A DNA stretch of 64,000 nucleotides from Lactarius indigo (Eukaryota > Basidiomycota > Agaricomycetes > Russulales > Russulaceae), in the NCBI GenBank assembly GCA_025766275.1, contig JAFKAC010000004.1:930001-994000 (forward strand), written 5' to 3'. Positions within the stretch are counted from its first letter, which is position 1, and the number at the start of each line of letters is the position of its first letter. The notes under the pieces were generated by a model, which was not told the DNA's origin, searched no databases, and saw nothing but the letters and a program-made list of their open reading frames with translations. Shown here in pieces: positions 45,561 to 57,720 of the stretch. A program made the translations under genes and the position numbers.

Positions 45561-46540
45561 TACTTCAAGTCCAGTTGTACGTTTTATAGAGTCGGGTTAT
45601 GTAAGCGCATCACACATAGTAAGGCGGATTGAGGGGAACTCGGTGATGTCGCGAAACAATTTAAAGTTGAAAATGTAGTATCAGAGAAGCCCAGGTCGAC
45701 CAAAGCGCGGGAGGGCCCGAGGTGTGCGGAAAGCGACAGATCCGCATCAGTCGCATCATGCTCCAACGTATCAACGGCCGCGGCCCTTTCCGCGCTGTTC
45801 CAAGCTTTCGTCGTCGACTTGGGAGTCCACTCACCCGCTACTGGGGCTCTATATACATACGGAAACTGTCTACTTAGCTATGTCTTCCGAGTCCTGTCCG
45901 ATTCCCAATGTACTTGCGTGCGTGAGAGGCCAAGGTCACCAGCGACGCACGGTTCTTCCGAGTCGAGACCGGGGTAGTGGGGATCGAGGGAAGGTGAAAG
46001 CGAGCTGCACCGCAGCTCATTGTTGAGGCATTGTGTCAAGAAACGGGTTGCGGGGATGTGCATAGGTGGGAGTAGTTCTCGGGGAGATAGGGAATGTCGG
46101 GATCATTAGGCATGTAGTAGTGAATGGAAAGACGAGTGTTGAGAGGCGCCGTTTTTCCGCAGAGAATTGCTTCCTCAAAAAGGAAGGTGCCAAGAAGTCA
46201 CGTGTTTTCTGTCTTCACGAAACGAACCGCGTGACTAGAATCCAGAGCAACAGATAACTCCAGTTGGAACCTTGGCCCGGGCTGGAAGGATCCAAAAATA
46301 AAAATAAAAATTGAACCTTGGCTGGAACACTCACAACGTCGCGCCAGATGCAGCGGTAACGGCTCAAGTGACAGCCACCAAAACACGTCCTTGGGAAACC
46401 CTTTTTCTCAGGGATAGCAATCCTCGCTTCTACCAGCAGAAGAGCCCACAATCCACCAGTGACGGTGTGGACCTAGCAGCTATAACCCGTGGAGCTTGGA
46501 TACCGAAACCCATCGTCTCAAGTACTCGATCCCATAGACA
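45561..46540. other. Upstream region of MFS-4
   Basis: No gene is supported. It includes an A-rich micro-insertion (46264-46327) and, from about 46.35 kb, sequence homologous to 51.58-51.75 kb, the left edge of the tandem MFS+P450 duplication. Confidence 0.45.
46264..46327 (+). repeat. A-rich micro-insertion with imperfect flanking repeat
   Basis: GGATCCAAAAATAAAAATAA plus further A residues is flanked by TTGGAACCTTGG...CTGGAA on the left and TTGAACCTTGGCTGGAA on the right. It resembles the micro-insertion at 20415-20466 in composition and in starting GG(A/T)TC. Confidence 0.55.
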
Positions 46541-48371
46541 ATGTCTCTCAGGAGGGTTGAAGACGACCATGTCCCTGATGAGGAGACTCCTTTCCTCCCA
46601 GACCAAGAAATTCCACCTGACTTGAAACCGGCGCGGACACCACTGCCAATTGCCCAGATATCCATCCTCCTCACAGCATGGCTCGCCGAGTCCATCCTCT
46701 CCAACTCCATAAGTCCTTACCTCAACCAGGTTCAGTGCGCTCTTTGCCCTGCCTATCAGTGCTGAACACGATTTTCAGCTCGTGAGTGAGCTCCCGAATG
46801 TCGGTGGCGATGCGCGAAAAGTCGGGTACTACACGGGGATAATAGTGCATCTTCTTTTCTCTAGATGAATAGAATGGACCTAACGTCGTGACAGGTGTCT
46901 CTTCGTTATGCAGCTGAGGCCGCCACTTCTTTTCAGTGGAATAGACTGTCCGACCATGTCGGACGCAAGCCAGTTCTGTTGTCATGCCTCGTGGGCACGA
47001 CTATTTCAATTCTCCTGTTCGGTTTATCCCGTTCCTTTTTGGCGCTCGCCTTAAGGTGCTTCGTCATGCACACCCTTGGGGGCGATGTAAACCGACTGAT
47101 CTGAGAATTACAGCCGGTGCTTGCACGGCGCGGTGATGGGACATATTGGCGTCGTGAAAAGTATGACAGCGGAACTCACAGACGAGACGAATGCCGCCCG
47201 GGGGTTTTCAATGCCACCGGTAGCTTGGTCACTAGGATACGTGATTGGGTTCGCCGTTTTGTCCCACTTTTCTCTCTCAATTTTGAGCTGACTTGCAAGA
47301 TTTCTTTCTTTAGTCCCTTGATCGGTGGCATCTTGTCGCGGCCGCAAGATCGCTGGCCACATATCTTCTCCCACACTTTCTGGGCGGACTACCCATACTT
47401 CCTGCCATGTCTCGTAGCTGCTACATTTTCATGTCTTTCACTCGTCATTACGGGATTGTATTTGAAAGAGGTTCGTTCTTTTCTTACTATTTGAAGAGGG
47501 CTGGGTGATGACGCCGCCCAGACGTTGACTTCGCGGCCCTCTGAGGAGCTCCAGCTTTCAAGACCCAACTCTTATACTCCTCAGGGAGAAGCCTGCGATA
47601 CTCCGGATCTCGATATGACATCTAACGAATCGAACAAGCCGCTGCCGCTGCGCTCTGTGCTTACGAAGCCAGTCATTGTTACTACTGCCAATTATGCGAT
47701 GCTCGCGCTGCTTTACTCTGTAGCGGGGTCGTACATCCCGCTTGTCTGGTCGACGCCGATTGAGTATGGTGGACTCAACCTGAATCCGGCATCCATTGGC
47801 CTGTGGTTGTCTGTGTACGGGGGCATGGGCGGCCTCTTTCAATTCGTTTTCTTTTCTCTCTTCGTTGGCCGTTTTGGTCTGCGCCGTGTCTTCGTATTCA
47901 GCATCGTTTCGTGCGCCGTGATCTACACTCTTTTCCCCTTCGAAAACTTGGCCGTGGCTAGTGGTGGCCCAGACTTGATCGTATGGCTGCTCATAATCTT
48001 GCAGGTCTCGTCATTGTGCGTTTTCGATATGGGATACGGTAAGGGCTTTTTAAAACCCCATACACTTTAGCTCACACGCAGCTACTCACGACGTACGTGG
48101 GGGTCACTTAGGTGCGATGAACATGTACATTTCGTCTGCCGCTCCGAACAGGCGATCGCTTGGCACCGTGAATGGTCTCTCGCACGTGGCGAACTCGATT
48201 GTGAGCGCTGTTGGACCAGCTGCGGCGGACTGGTTGTTTGCGTTCTCCCTGACGCATAATCTACTGGGCGGCAAATTTGCGTACATCGTACTCCTTGGCG
48301 TGGTGTGCGGAGAATTGGGTTTGTCCACGCTGCTTCCGAAGAACACCTGGGCACGTCGTCGTGAGGAGTAG
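46541..48371 (+). CDS. MFS transporter MFS-4
   Basis: Starts at ATG 46541 (SLRRVEDDHVPDEETPFL) and ends at TAG 48369-48371. It follows the seven-exon plan of the family. Blocks: RTPLPIAQISILLTAWLAES, LSDHVGRKPVLLSCLVGT, AVMGHIGVVKSMTAELTDE, GGILSRPQDRWPHIFSHTFW, VTTANYAMLALLYSVAGSY, PLVWSTPIEYGGLNLNPASI, FGLRRVFVFSI, ISSAAPNRRSLGTVNGLSHV, with the tail LLPKNTWARRREE. No lesion seen; about 485 residues. It is convergent with P450-1 and forms the first unit of the tandem MFS+P450 duplication. Confidence 0.86.
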
Positions 48372-48775
48372 GTAGCCAAGAGGTTCCAGTTTGATAGAGG
48401 GTCAGTCGACCTATTATACAATTTATCACAGTCTGTCGTGGGTCCGTGCAACATCAACGCTTATTGGTTGAATTATTGACACTTGTGGACGTTGATACGT
48501 TGATGCATGACATGCCCGACTTGCGGGGAGCGCCTGGAACCTGGCCGGGCCGACTCCGGGCCGATTCCCGGAAAGAAGGCCCAGGATCATCTCGCCTCCT
48601 TGCACTCTTGTTGCAGGCTCTCCTGGAAGGCCCTTGCCCTAATTTTGGACCGCGGTCTCTGGCAGCTATGCTACTACACCCAGACGTGGTTTCTGATCTG
48701 ATTATTCCTCCTTGTCTTTTTTGAAATGTCCACTCCGGCGGCAGAGAATCTGTGAACATGGAATACCGAAAGAAC
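48372..48775. other. Convergent spacer between MFS-4 and P450-1
   Basis: This contains a short plus-strand frame at 48507-48701 with a Cys-Cys...His-His pattern (CPTCGERL ... DHLASLH). It looks like a zinc-finger fragment but has no context. The matching spacer of the second unit (53993-54357) lacks it, so it may be a small insertion. Confidence 0.4.
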
Positions 48776-51264
48776 CTAGTCTAGATTCGCTGGCCGGATT
48801 AGCAGCGGCAGCTGAGGTCCCGCAGCAGGATTCGATGCAATCGCAGGGCGACCGACGATGGAAGTCCTGCGCACGATATCTTCCGCCGGCAGCGCCAGCT
48901 CGAACTCGAACCCGCGCACCAACGTGAACAAAATGGCTTTGGTCCTGCAATCGTGATTACGAATAAGTTATATCGCGTACGACATGAATCACGCACTCGA
49001 CGACGGAGAAGCGATAGCCGATGCAAGCGTGCGCGCCGGCGATGAACGTCACCAGGTGGCTATACACGCTCGGAAGCGCATGCGCCGCTTCCGGCACGCT
49101 TTCCCATCGCTCCGGCCTGACCACGCATCGCGCGCTTCATGTTAGGCTACAGTACAATCCGTGTCGCAAACAGCTGCGCGTACCTGAACTCATTCGCATC
49201 TTCGCCCCATATCTCCGTCGAGCAGTTCAGCAGGTGAATGGGGATGGCAATAGTGTCCCCCTTGGACAACCTGTGTTGGTTGCGTCAAAGCGTGTCACCA
49301 ACTTTTAGGCATTTTTTTCGTCGTTTACGTACCGGATAGAGCTCTGCATGATACCGCGCTTGTCCTTGAATGGCTTTCGTAGCGGGATCTCCGCATCGTG
49401 CATTGCGATGCGCTGCGTGGTCGACACTGGCGCGTAGAGGCGCAGAACCTCACGTACGACACCATCGAGGTACGGGAGCGCGTTCAGCTGGTCCATCGTC
49501 GGCATATCGGTCGGGCACGTGCGCAGCTCTGCACGGAGCGTCGTCTGAATTGCGGGATGGCACGAAAGTACGAAGAGCGTCCAGGCGATAGCCGTGCTGC
49601 GTGCGACAGAGGTGAGATCCAAACATGACCAGGATGATACAGAACTCCCACCTCGAAGTTTCATGTCCGGCTATGAGGAACGTGGGTACCTCTAGATCGC
49701 AAGATCAACCCAATGAACTGAGGAATTCGGTAGAGACGGAGGAAGGGACTTACGCGACAGGATTTCCTCGTCGCTCATGCGCATGCTTTCTGGCATATCG
49801 CTGGCTATGTTCGACTTGATAAGCAGGCTGAGCAAGTCATGTCCCTGCACGTCGTGCTTTTCTACCACGCCAGAGGCACCCGGGTTAAGTTCAGCGAGCA
49901 CGGCGGCTTTCTTGTCTTGAATGAGTTGAGAACCAATGCGTCGTATGACTTCTAACGAGCGATTGAGAGCACGGGAACGTGCAGTTGGCTGAAAAAGGAG
50001 GTCATGTAGGGCCCTTGCTCCTCCGGATAGAGTAGAGACTTACGATGGAACGAAAGAGAGGAAAGAACAGTTGGAATACGAACACAAAATCACCAACTTT
50101 GAGTGTAAACATGGAACGAATGGACTCGTAGAGGTCGTTTTGCTTTTCGTCAGGTGAGCGTAACGAGTTGAAGGCATAATCGAATCCTATTTGAGACACA
50201 GAATAGGCGATGAGCACATCTTGGCGGCGAAGTGACGATTGTGTATTACCGGCCAACCCAATAATGTCTAAAGTGACTTTGTTCAGCCAGACGAAAGCGT
50301 CAAAACCCAGTTTTCCATCTTTTCGTGTCGACTTGGTGATTAGATCCGCCCAAATATCGCGAAGCTGCCGAATTGCTAGCACCGAATTAAGAGCCCAACT
50401 TCTCTCTTGAAAGCGCTTACCTCTAACGATTTCTCGAGGAACAACGACGTGAATTTTCGCACCTGAGCAGGACCAAATGCGGGATTCTGAATTGAGAGTA
50501 GGACCATAAATCCATGACAATCTATTTGAAACCCGCGATCAAGAGGGCTCACCATGACCTTACGCTGCAAAAATTATGACCATGAGCTCCGTGCGAGTTC
50601 TGCCAGTGAGGTGATTGCACCGACACACCTGCTTCTTATGTTGAGATCCTTTATGAGGCTACAGATTAGAACAGAAAGCTGATTGTCGTGGAATATACCT
50701 TCTACAAATAAGAGGCCTACAGAGAGAGAGAAAGCGTCAAGACACTGCGAGCCAGTCGCAAGAATGAAGTATTGTGCACCTCGACTCGTGACGTTACCCA
50801 AACTGAATTTCAAAAAGTCCAACTTCTGGAATGTTTCGCTGTCCTGGAGAATATGCGCAACGGCGACGGGGTCGACGGTTTGGAGCCTAAGCGTCTGCGA
50901 GCGGCAGAGTCGTCATACGTTCAAGTTGAAGGAGATTCGCTCCTTGAATCTAACGAAAGAGATAGGAACGCACCCCGAAACGAGCATGGTACTTCGCCAC
51001 GTGCCCATATGTCCTCACCCACTCCTCTTGAAGGCGCAACGAATCTGGTTCTTGCACGTCGACAAAGTTGCCCTTGAACCAGTGTGCATTCTTTGGTCCG
51101 GGAACGTTCTGGAGCGGAGAATGATAGGCGCGGATACGGCCGAGGATGAGAACGTAGAGTATGTAAGTTGCCGACAGGGCGGATAGGCCCACTGCTGAGA
51201 TGAAGATCACACAGGCTGCTACGACGAGCGACTGTTGACCGAGGGATACTAGAGAGTCTTGCAT
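48776..51264 (-). CDS. Cytochrome P450 P450-1
   Basis: Starts at ATG 51264 ([11 protein letters not shown]) and ends at TAG 48776. A membrane anchor (residues about 12-45) is followed by a Pro-rich hinge (VPGPKNAHW). More than ten exons are traceable, some only 12-20 nt (GLLFVEG, PQHKKQ-like, RKVM) before [20 protein letters not shown]. Signatures: I-helix AGHETSSTAIAW (split by an intron after ETS), K-helix [13 protein letters not shown], and haem loop [13 protein letters not shown] with the axial Cys. The C-terminus is [11 protein letters not shown]. All splice borders checked join in frame. It should be a microsomal monooxygenase of the multi-exon basidiomycete type; the CYP family and substrate cannot be assigned by eye. 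Confidence 0.88.
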
Positions 51265-51796
51265 GATGCAGTGGGGGGTGTCTCCACTGGGAAACATTGA
51301 GCCAATGGGCCCCACCTATCCTATTATACCCATTTCTCCTCCATGCGTATGAAAGCCCATCACTTCTTCTGCGGCGCGCCCACCACTCTTGGTATAATGG
51401 ACCCGGTAAGGGACCCGGATCAGACTCAAAATTGATCTCCGGTCTGACTGAATTAGATACTAATCCCGATGGCAACGAGTCACAATGGCCCATTGCTTCG
51501 CTCCTCGTCTTTGGTAGTTGCGCCATGATGGTCTCTTGATCCAACCCACGGCGATCCTATCAAATTTCAAATTCGGATGCGCGGCGCGGCATGACGGTCC
51601 AAGTGACAAAACAAGTCCTCGGAAAACACTTTTTCTCGGGAATCCGATTCGTTCTGAGAGGGGTGTGACGTCAAGGATTCTCCCCTTACTCCCACCAGCA
51701 GAAGAGCGCACAAATCTATCAATGGTGGGGTGATTCCAGCGGCTATATCCCTTGGATACCGAAACTCATCATCTCAACCACCCGACCCTATAGTCA
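51265..51796. promoter_or_regulatory. Divergent promoter region, P450-1 / MFS-5
   Basis: About 530 bp between two divergently oriented starts. The half next to P450-1 shares GACCCGGATCAGACTC and a nearby TCTGCGGC segment with the upstream regions of P450-2 and P450-3. The half next to MFS-5 matches the region left of MFS-4. The tandem duplication junction lies in this interval. Confidence 0.6.
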
Positions 51797-53992
51797 ATGT
51801 CTCTAACAAGGTTTGAAGTCAACCACGAATTTCATGAGGAGACATACCTTTCTTCGCAAATCCAGAAGTTTTGCAACCGACTCAGACACCGCTACCAATG
51901 GGCCAGATCTCTATCCTCCTTGAGTCCTCACAGCCTGGCTCGCAGAGTCCGTCCTCTAAGTCCTTTTACCTCAACCAGGTTCAGTACGCTCTTAGGCTAT
52001 CAGTGCTGAACCTTGTTTTCGGCTTTTGAGAGGGCTTCCGGCAGGCGGCTATGATGCGCGGAAAGTCGGGTATTATAAGGGGATCAAAGTGCGTCTTCCT
52101 TTCTCTAACAGAGTGATGGACATGGTCCAAACTTCGTGATAGGTGTCTCTTTATTATGTATTTGGAGCCTCATTCAAATGGAGTCGTCTGTCTGACCATG
52201 CCGGACGGGAGCCTGTTCTTTTGTCGTGCCTCGTAGGCACGTACAGCTCTTTCGATTCTCTTGTTCGGTTTGTCCCGTTCTTTTGACGCTTGTCATAAGG
52301 TACTTCGCTATACACACCCTCGAGAGCCGACTGACCTAGGGTTCACAGCCTGTGCTTACACGACGCGGTGACGGGACACATCGGTGTCATGATGTCATCA
52401 AAAGTATGACAGCGGAACTTACGGACGAGACGAGTGTTGAACAAGGATTTTCCATGCTACCAGTGACTTGGACATGGGTCCGTCGTATCTTATTTTCTCT
52501 TAGTCTCTAACCGACTTCTAAAATTCTTAGTCCCTTGGCTAGGGTCGGTGGTGTCTTGTTACGCCCACAGGATCGCTGGCCACACATGTTCTCCCACCCT
52601 TTTTGGGAAGACTACCCATATTTCCATGTCTCGTAGCTGCTCCATTCACATGTCTTTCATCCATCATTACGGAATTGTATTTGGAAGAGGTTTGTGCAGT
52701 GACACCTTCCAGACATTAGATTCGAGGCCCTCAGAGAGGCTCCAGCTTGCGAGACCCAACTCTTATGCTCCTCATGGATAAGCCCGCGATAGTCCATATC
52801 TCGACGTGGTATCAAATGAATTGAACAAGCCGCTGCCGCTGCGCTCTGTGCTCACGAAGCCAGTTGTCATTACTGCTGCCAATTGTGCGCCGCTCGCGCT
52901 ACTCAATAGTATAGTGACGTCTTATATTCCGTTTGTGTGGTCGACACTGGTCGAGCATGGTGGACTCAACCTGAATCCGGTATCCATTGGCTTGGGATTG
53001 TCTTTATACGGGCAAGGGCAAGGGCGGATTCGTTCCGCCGGAGGTCCGAGCGGCGGTAGCGTCCGCGTACCACGCTCGGCCTCGGACTTGTCTCGTACTT
53101 GCCCAGATAATGTTTGGGTGCCCCTCAGGGGCAATGTATATCCTTGTTTCCGTTTCTCGCGCATAATATACGTGATTCGATGGTTTACAGATTCGAATGA
53201 GAGGCAAGCGCGACTTGCTTCCGTTTCGGTATCGTGCCCGACTTACTATACAACTGTCCGAGGTTCTTACAAAGCGTTCTGTTTTTGAAAATACAACTCA
53301 TAATGGTTTACATATATCCATAAAGCAACCCCAGAAATGGGCCCCAGAAGAGTATCTAGTTGATCCTCGACTCATAATTCCCCTTGTGCTTTAAATTCGC
53401 TTGTCCTTGCTCAGAGTCTTGCTCAGAGTCGCTCGTCTTATTTTGGTCACCAGCACGTGGCCGTCTTTCTACTCCGGCGCGCCCTGAGTGACCTCACCAG
53501 CGGCTTTTTTCAATTCATTTCTTTTCGCACTTCGTCAGCCGTTTTTGGTCGGCGGCGTGTCTTCATTGTCGGCATTACTTCGTACGCCGTGATCTATGCT
53601 CTATTCCCCTTCAAAAATTTTAGCCGTGGCCAGTGGTGGCCTAAACTTCATCGTATGGCTGTTCATGATCTTACAGATGTCGTCTTTGTGCGTTTTTGAT
53701 ATGGCATACAGTTAGTTTTTACCTCAGACGCGGATACTCATGGCGCATGCGGGATCACTCAGGTGCATTGAACCCGTACTTTTCATCTGCCGCCCCTGAC
53801 AGACGTTCGCTTGGCGCCATTTTTGGTCTTTTGCATGTGGTGAACTCGGTTGTGAGCACTGTTGGACCGGCTGCGGCAGACTGGCTATTTGCATTCTCCC
53901 TGACGCACAGCATCCTGGGCGGCAAATTGTTCCTTGGCGTGGTATGCGTTGAGTTGGGTGGCTCCATGCAGCTTCCGAAGAACACGTCGTGA
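51797..53992 (+). pseudogene. MFS-5, broken copy of MFS-4
   Basis: The start (SLTRFEVNHEFHEETYL) and order match MFS-4. Exon 1 has lost the frame after about 30 codons, exon 3 is shortened around the signature loop, and a region of about 0.49 kb (53014-53500) interrupts the exon encoding LNLNPVSIGLGLSLYG. The final exon is recognisable (DRRSLGAIFGLLHVVNSVVS, LPKNTS) but lacks part of the last membrane segment. It is a pseudogene in the second tandem unit, next to the intact P450-2. Confidence 0.8.
53014..53500. other. Unexplained insertion of about 0.49 kb in MFS-5
   Basis: Compared with MFS-4, extra DNA begins after TTTATACGGGCAAGGGC and ends before GGCTTTTTTCAATTC. It contains several inverted repeats (GTCCGAG/CTCGGAC, GGGCAAG/CTTGCCC, GTGCCCCTCAGGGGCA) and a 12-bp tandem TTGCTCAGAGTC. 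No LTR ends, poly(A) or clear target duplication are seen. Confidence 0.5.
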
Positions 53993-54357
53993 GGAGTGGG
54001 TAGCTTAGAGGTAATACTAGAGGATAGAAGGTTAGTTGATGTTTTGTATGTACACTTAGTCACGGACTGTCCTGACATTAACGTTTATTACTACAGCCCA
54101 ACTATGCTAATGTGGATCGTGAAGCGTTCAAGTTCAATTATAATTGAGTCGACGTGGTTGAAACTCTTCATGCAGAAGTAAGTTACAAATACTATTGCCA
54201 ATGATGATGGGCCCACAACATGGGCCCATAACATTCATCTGCGTAGCTCCGCCCAACATCGCCTCTCGGTGAGATGTCCATTATTAGTATTAGTATACCT
54301 TTCCCTACCCCCTATGTAACGTCCTATCCCGTGGCAGGTAATCAGTGAAGACAGGAT
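53993..54357. other. Convergent spacer between MFS-5 and P450-2
   Basis: No gene. It contains a small inverted repeat, GGGCCCACAACATGGGCCC, near 54210. Confidence 0.4.
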
Positions 54358-56865
54358 CTAATCCAGGTTCGCCGGTCGAATCAGCAGGGGCAGCTGCGGT
54401 CCCGCAGCAGGATTCGACGCAACCACAGGGCGGCCGACGATCGAAGTCCTACGCACGATATCCTCCGCTGGCAGCGCCAGCTCGAACTCGAACCCGCGCA
54501 CCAGCGTGAACAAAAGCGCTTTGATCCTGCATCATCATTACGAATGAGTTACATCGCGCAGGACACGAATTGTGCATGGAAAAAGCATCACGTACTCGAC
54601 GACGGAGAAACGATAGCCAATACAGCCGTGCGCACCGGCGATGAACGTCACTAAGTGGCTATACACGCTCGGAAGCGCATGCGCCGCTTCCGGTATGGTT
54701 TCCCATCGCTCCGGCCTGACCACGCATCGTGCACTTCATGTTAAACTACGATACCATCGGAGCAAGAGACAGTTGCGTACCTGAACTCATTCGCATCTTC
54801 GCCCCATACCTCTGTCGAGCGGTTCATCAGGCGAATAGGGATGTTAACAGAGTCCCCCTTGGACAACCTGTGTTGCGTCAGAGCGAGTCATCGACTTTTT
54901 GGGCGTTTTCGTCGTTACGCACCGGATGGAGCTCTGCATGATACCGCGGTTGTCCTTGAACGGCTTTTGCAGCGGGATCTCCGCATCGTGCATTGCAATG
55001 CGTTGCGTAGCCGATACAGGCGCGTAGAGGCGCAGCACCTCGCGTACGACGCCGTCGAGGTACGGGAGCGCGTTCAGTTGATCCATCGCCGGCATATCCG
55101 TCGGGCACGTGCGCAGCTCTGTACGGAGCGTTGTCTGAACTGCAGGATGGCACGAAAGTGCGAACAGCGTCCAGGCGATAGCCGTGCTACGCGCGAAAAT
55201 AAAGTGTTCGACGAGATATCCAAACACGAACGAGGTCATACATATCCGCTCACCTCGAAGTTTCATGTCCAGCTATGAGGAACGTGGGTACCTCTAGATC
55301 GCAAGATCAGCGCGTTGAGGTTGAGTCGACTCGGAAGATTTCAGTCGAGACGGAGGAAGGCACCTACGCGACAGGATTTCCTCGTCACTCAGGCGCATGC
55401 TTTCTGGCATATCACTGGCTATGTTCGACTTGATTAGCAGGCTGAGCAAGTCGTGTCCCTGCACATCGTGCTTTTCTACGACCCCAGAGCCATCCACGTT
55501 GAGTTCAGCGAGTACGGCGGCTTTCTTATCTTGAATGAGTTGAGAACCGATTCTCCGTATGACTTCTGACGAGCGATTGAGAACACGGGAACGTGCAGTC
55601 GGCTGTAAAAGTGGGTCATGTATAACCCCTTCTCCTCCGGATAGAGTAGAGACTTACGATGGGACGAAAGAGAGGAAAGAACAGTTGGAATACGAACATG
55701 GATACACCAGCCTTTATTGTAAGAATGGAACGAATGGATTCGTAGAGTTCATTTTGGTTTTCATCAGGTGAGTTTAACGAATTGAAGGTGTAATTAAATC
55801 CTGTTTGAGACGCAGAATAGGCGATGAGCACATCTTGGAGGTGAGTTGAAGAGCGTGTGTTACCGGCCAACCCAATGATGTCCAGAGTGACTTTGTTCAG
55901 CCAGACGAAAGCATCAAAACCCAGTTTTCCATCTTTTCGTGTCGATTTGGAAATTAGGTCCGTCCAAATATCGCGAAGCTGTAAAATTGTTAGCACTGGA
56001 TCAAGAGCCCAGCTTCTCTCTATAAGGTGCTTACCTCTAATGATTTCTCGAGGAACAACGACGTGAATTTTCGCACTTGAGCAGGACCAAATGCGGGGTT
56101 CTGAATTTGTATATAGAACCACAAATCCATGACGATCTCTTCCAAAACAAATCAAGAAGACTCACCATCACCTTACGCTTAAAACGTTACAGTCGTGAGC
56201 CCTCTGAGGTGATTGCACTGGCACCAACATACCTGCTTCCTGTGCTGAGGTCCTGCATGAGGTTACGAATTAGAACAGAAAAGAGGTGGTTGCGGAACAT
56301 ACCCTACCTTCTACAAATAAGAGACCTACAGAGAAAGCGACCATCAAGGCACTGCAAGTCGGACGCAAGAATGAATTATTGTGCACCTCTACCCGTGGCA
56401 CTACCCAAAGTGAAGCTCAAAAAGTCCGACTTCTGGAATACTTCGCTGTTCTGGAGAATATACGCAATGGCGACGGGGTCGACGGTCAGGAGCCTAAGCG
56501 TCTACGGGCGGCAGAGTCGTCATACGTGGATCGTGAATCGTTCTTTGGATATAATGAAAGAGATAGGAACGCACCCCGAAACGAGCATGGTACTTCACCA
56601 CATGCCCATATGTGTTCACCCACTCCTCTTGCAAACGCGACGAATCTGGCTCTTGCACATCAACAAAGTTGCCCCTGAGCCAATGTTCTTCCTTTGGTCC
56701 GGGAACGTTCTGAAGTGGAGAACGATAGGCGCGGACACGACCGAGGATAAGAACGTAGAGTATATATGTTATCGACAGGGCGAATAGGCCCAATGCTGAT
56801 ATGAAAATCGTGCGGGCTGCTACGACAAGTGACTGTCGACCAAGGGATATTAGAGAGTCTTGCAT
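54358..56865 (-). CDS. Cytochrome P450 P450-2, tandem paralogue of P450-1
   Basis: Starts at ATG 56865 (MQDSLISLGRQ) and ends at TAG 54358. Same exon plan as P450-1: anchor, VPGPKEEHW hinge, LTVDPVAIAYILQNSEVF, micro-exons spelling LLFVEG, PQHRKQ and [39 protein letters not shown]-helix AGHETSSTAIAW across an intron, K-helix [13 protein letters not shown], and haem loop FIAGAHGCIGYRF. The C-terminus is [11 protein letters not shown]. Every border I followed joins in frame and no lesion was seen. An AT-rich TATA-like element (ATAAATATAG on the minus strand) lies about 60 bp upstream of the ATG. Microsomal monooxygenase; substrate unknown. Confidence 0.89.
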
Positions 56866-57130
56866 GAAGAAGTGGGGCTATCTTGGCTGCCACGTATCCT
56901 CTTATACCTATTCCTCTTCTATATTTATGCGGTGTAAGCCCATCACTCTGCTGCGGCCACGGTGCTGTTGGTTTGACGGACCCGGATCAGACTCGGATGT
57001 CGATCGCCGTTCCCGGGCCGTCGGCTTCGCCTAGGTGAGATATCCGTCGGGCCTCTGTCACGGTGACTCTGACTGTGACAATAACAAATCACACAGCAAC
57101 CCATCGCTTCGCTGCTCGTCTGTGCCGCAC
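56866..57130 (-). promoter_or_regulatory. P450-2 promoter region, conserved with P450-3
   Basis: On the minus strand, GCGATCGACA, GAGTCTGATCCGGGTC, AACCAA and CCGCAGCAGA occur in the same order and spacing as upstream of P450-3 (63355-63425, plus strand), followed by a TATA-like AAATATAGAAG. The shared block implies co-inherited regulation. Confidence 0.55.
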
Positions 57131-57274
57131 CCTGACCCAACAGTTGCTATATCATGGTTACTGTACCCTAATAAAATATCTACCCAGAGTTCCAGACCAT
57201 CGTGTACCGGTCCGCCGACCTGGTTTGGTGCAAAAAACCTCTAGGATACGTGACAGACGGTTACAGACCCAAAA

Positions 57275-57720
57275 CTGCCTAGTCATGGCAAGTGCGCGTT
57301 AATCTTTTCAATCCGCTTCCCCCCACAGACGTACCTTACAAGACTTGATGAATTCGTAGACGAAGAGACGCCGTTTCTCCAACTGGAGAGTGGAGACACA
57401 GTACCGGCACCCGTACCAACGCCATTGCCCAGTGGAACCCAGATCCAATCAGTATGGTACGCATTGCTGAGTCAGGAGTGTCCTACTCCCTGGGCTTTCA
57501 CCTCGACCGGGTATGGTCTTAACGAGACGTACAAGAACCCAAAGTACTTAACAATATTGTCTTCCTCCGAGTCAGCTCCAAGTAATTCGAGAGCTTCGGC
57601 TCTTTGCGCGTCTGTCACGAATGGCGTTTGGGTGGAAACTTTGTTTATGCCATGCTCGCTCATGGAGTATGCATCGGATTAACCGTCGTTGCACAGCTTC
57701 TGAGGGGGGTCACGTGGAAC
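57275..57720 (+). pseudogene. MFS relic: exon 1 joined to last exon by internal deletion
   Basis: It starts with an MFS leader (LTRLDEFVDEETPFLQ, VPTPLPSGTQI) and then, after about 200 bp of unrelated sequence, shows the end of the last MFS exon in another frame (GGNFVYAMLAHGVCIG). All central exons are gone. Confidence 0.65.

Noticed and set aside
48507..48701. C2H2-like zinc-finger gene
   Set aside because: Only one loose Cys-Cys...His-His pattern in a 64-codon frame, without start context or homologue in the paired spacer.
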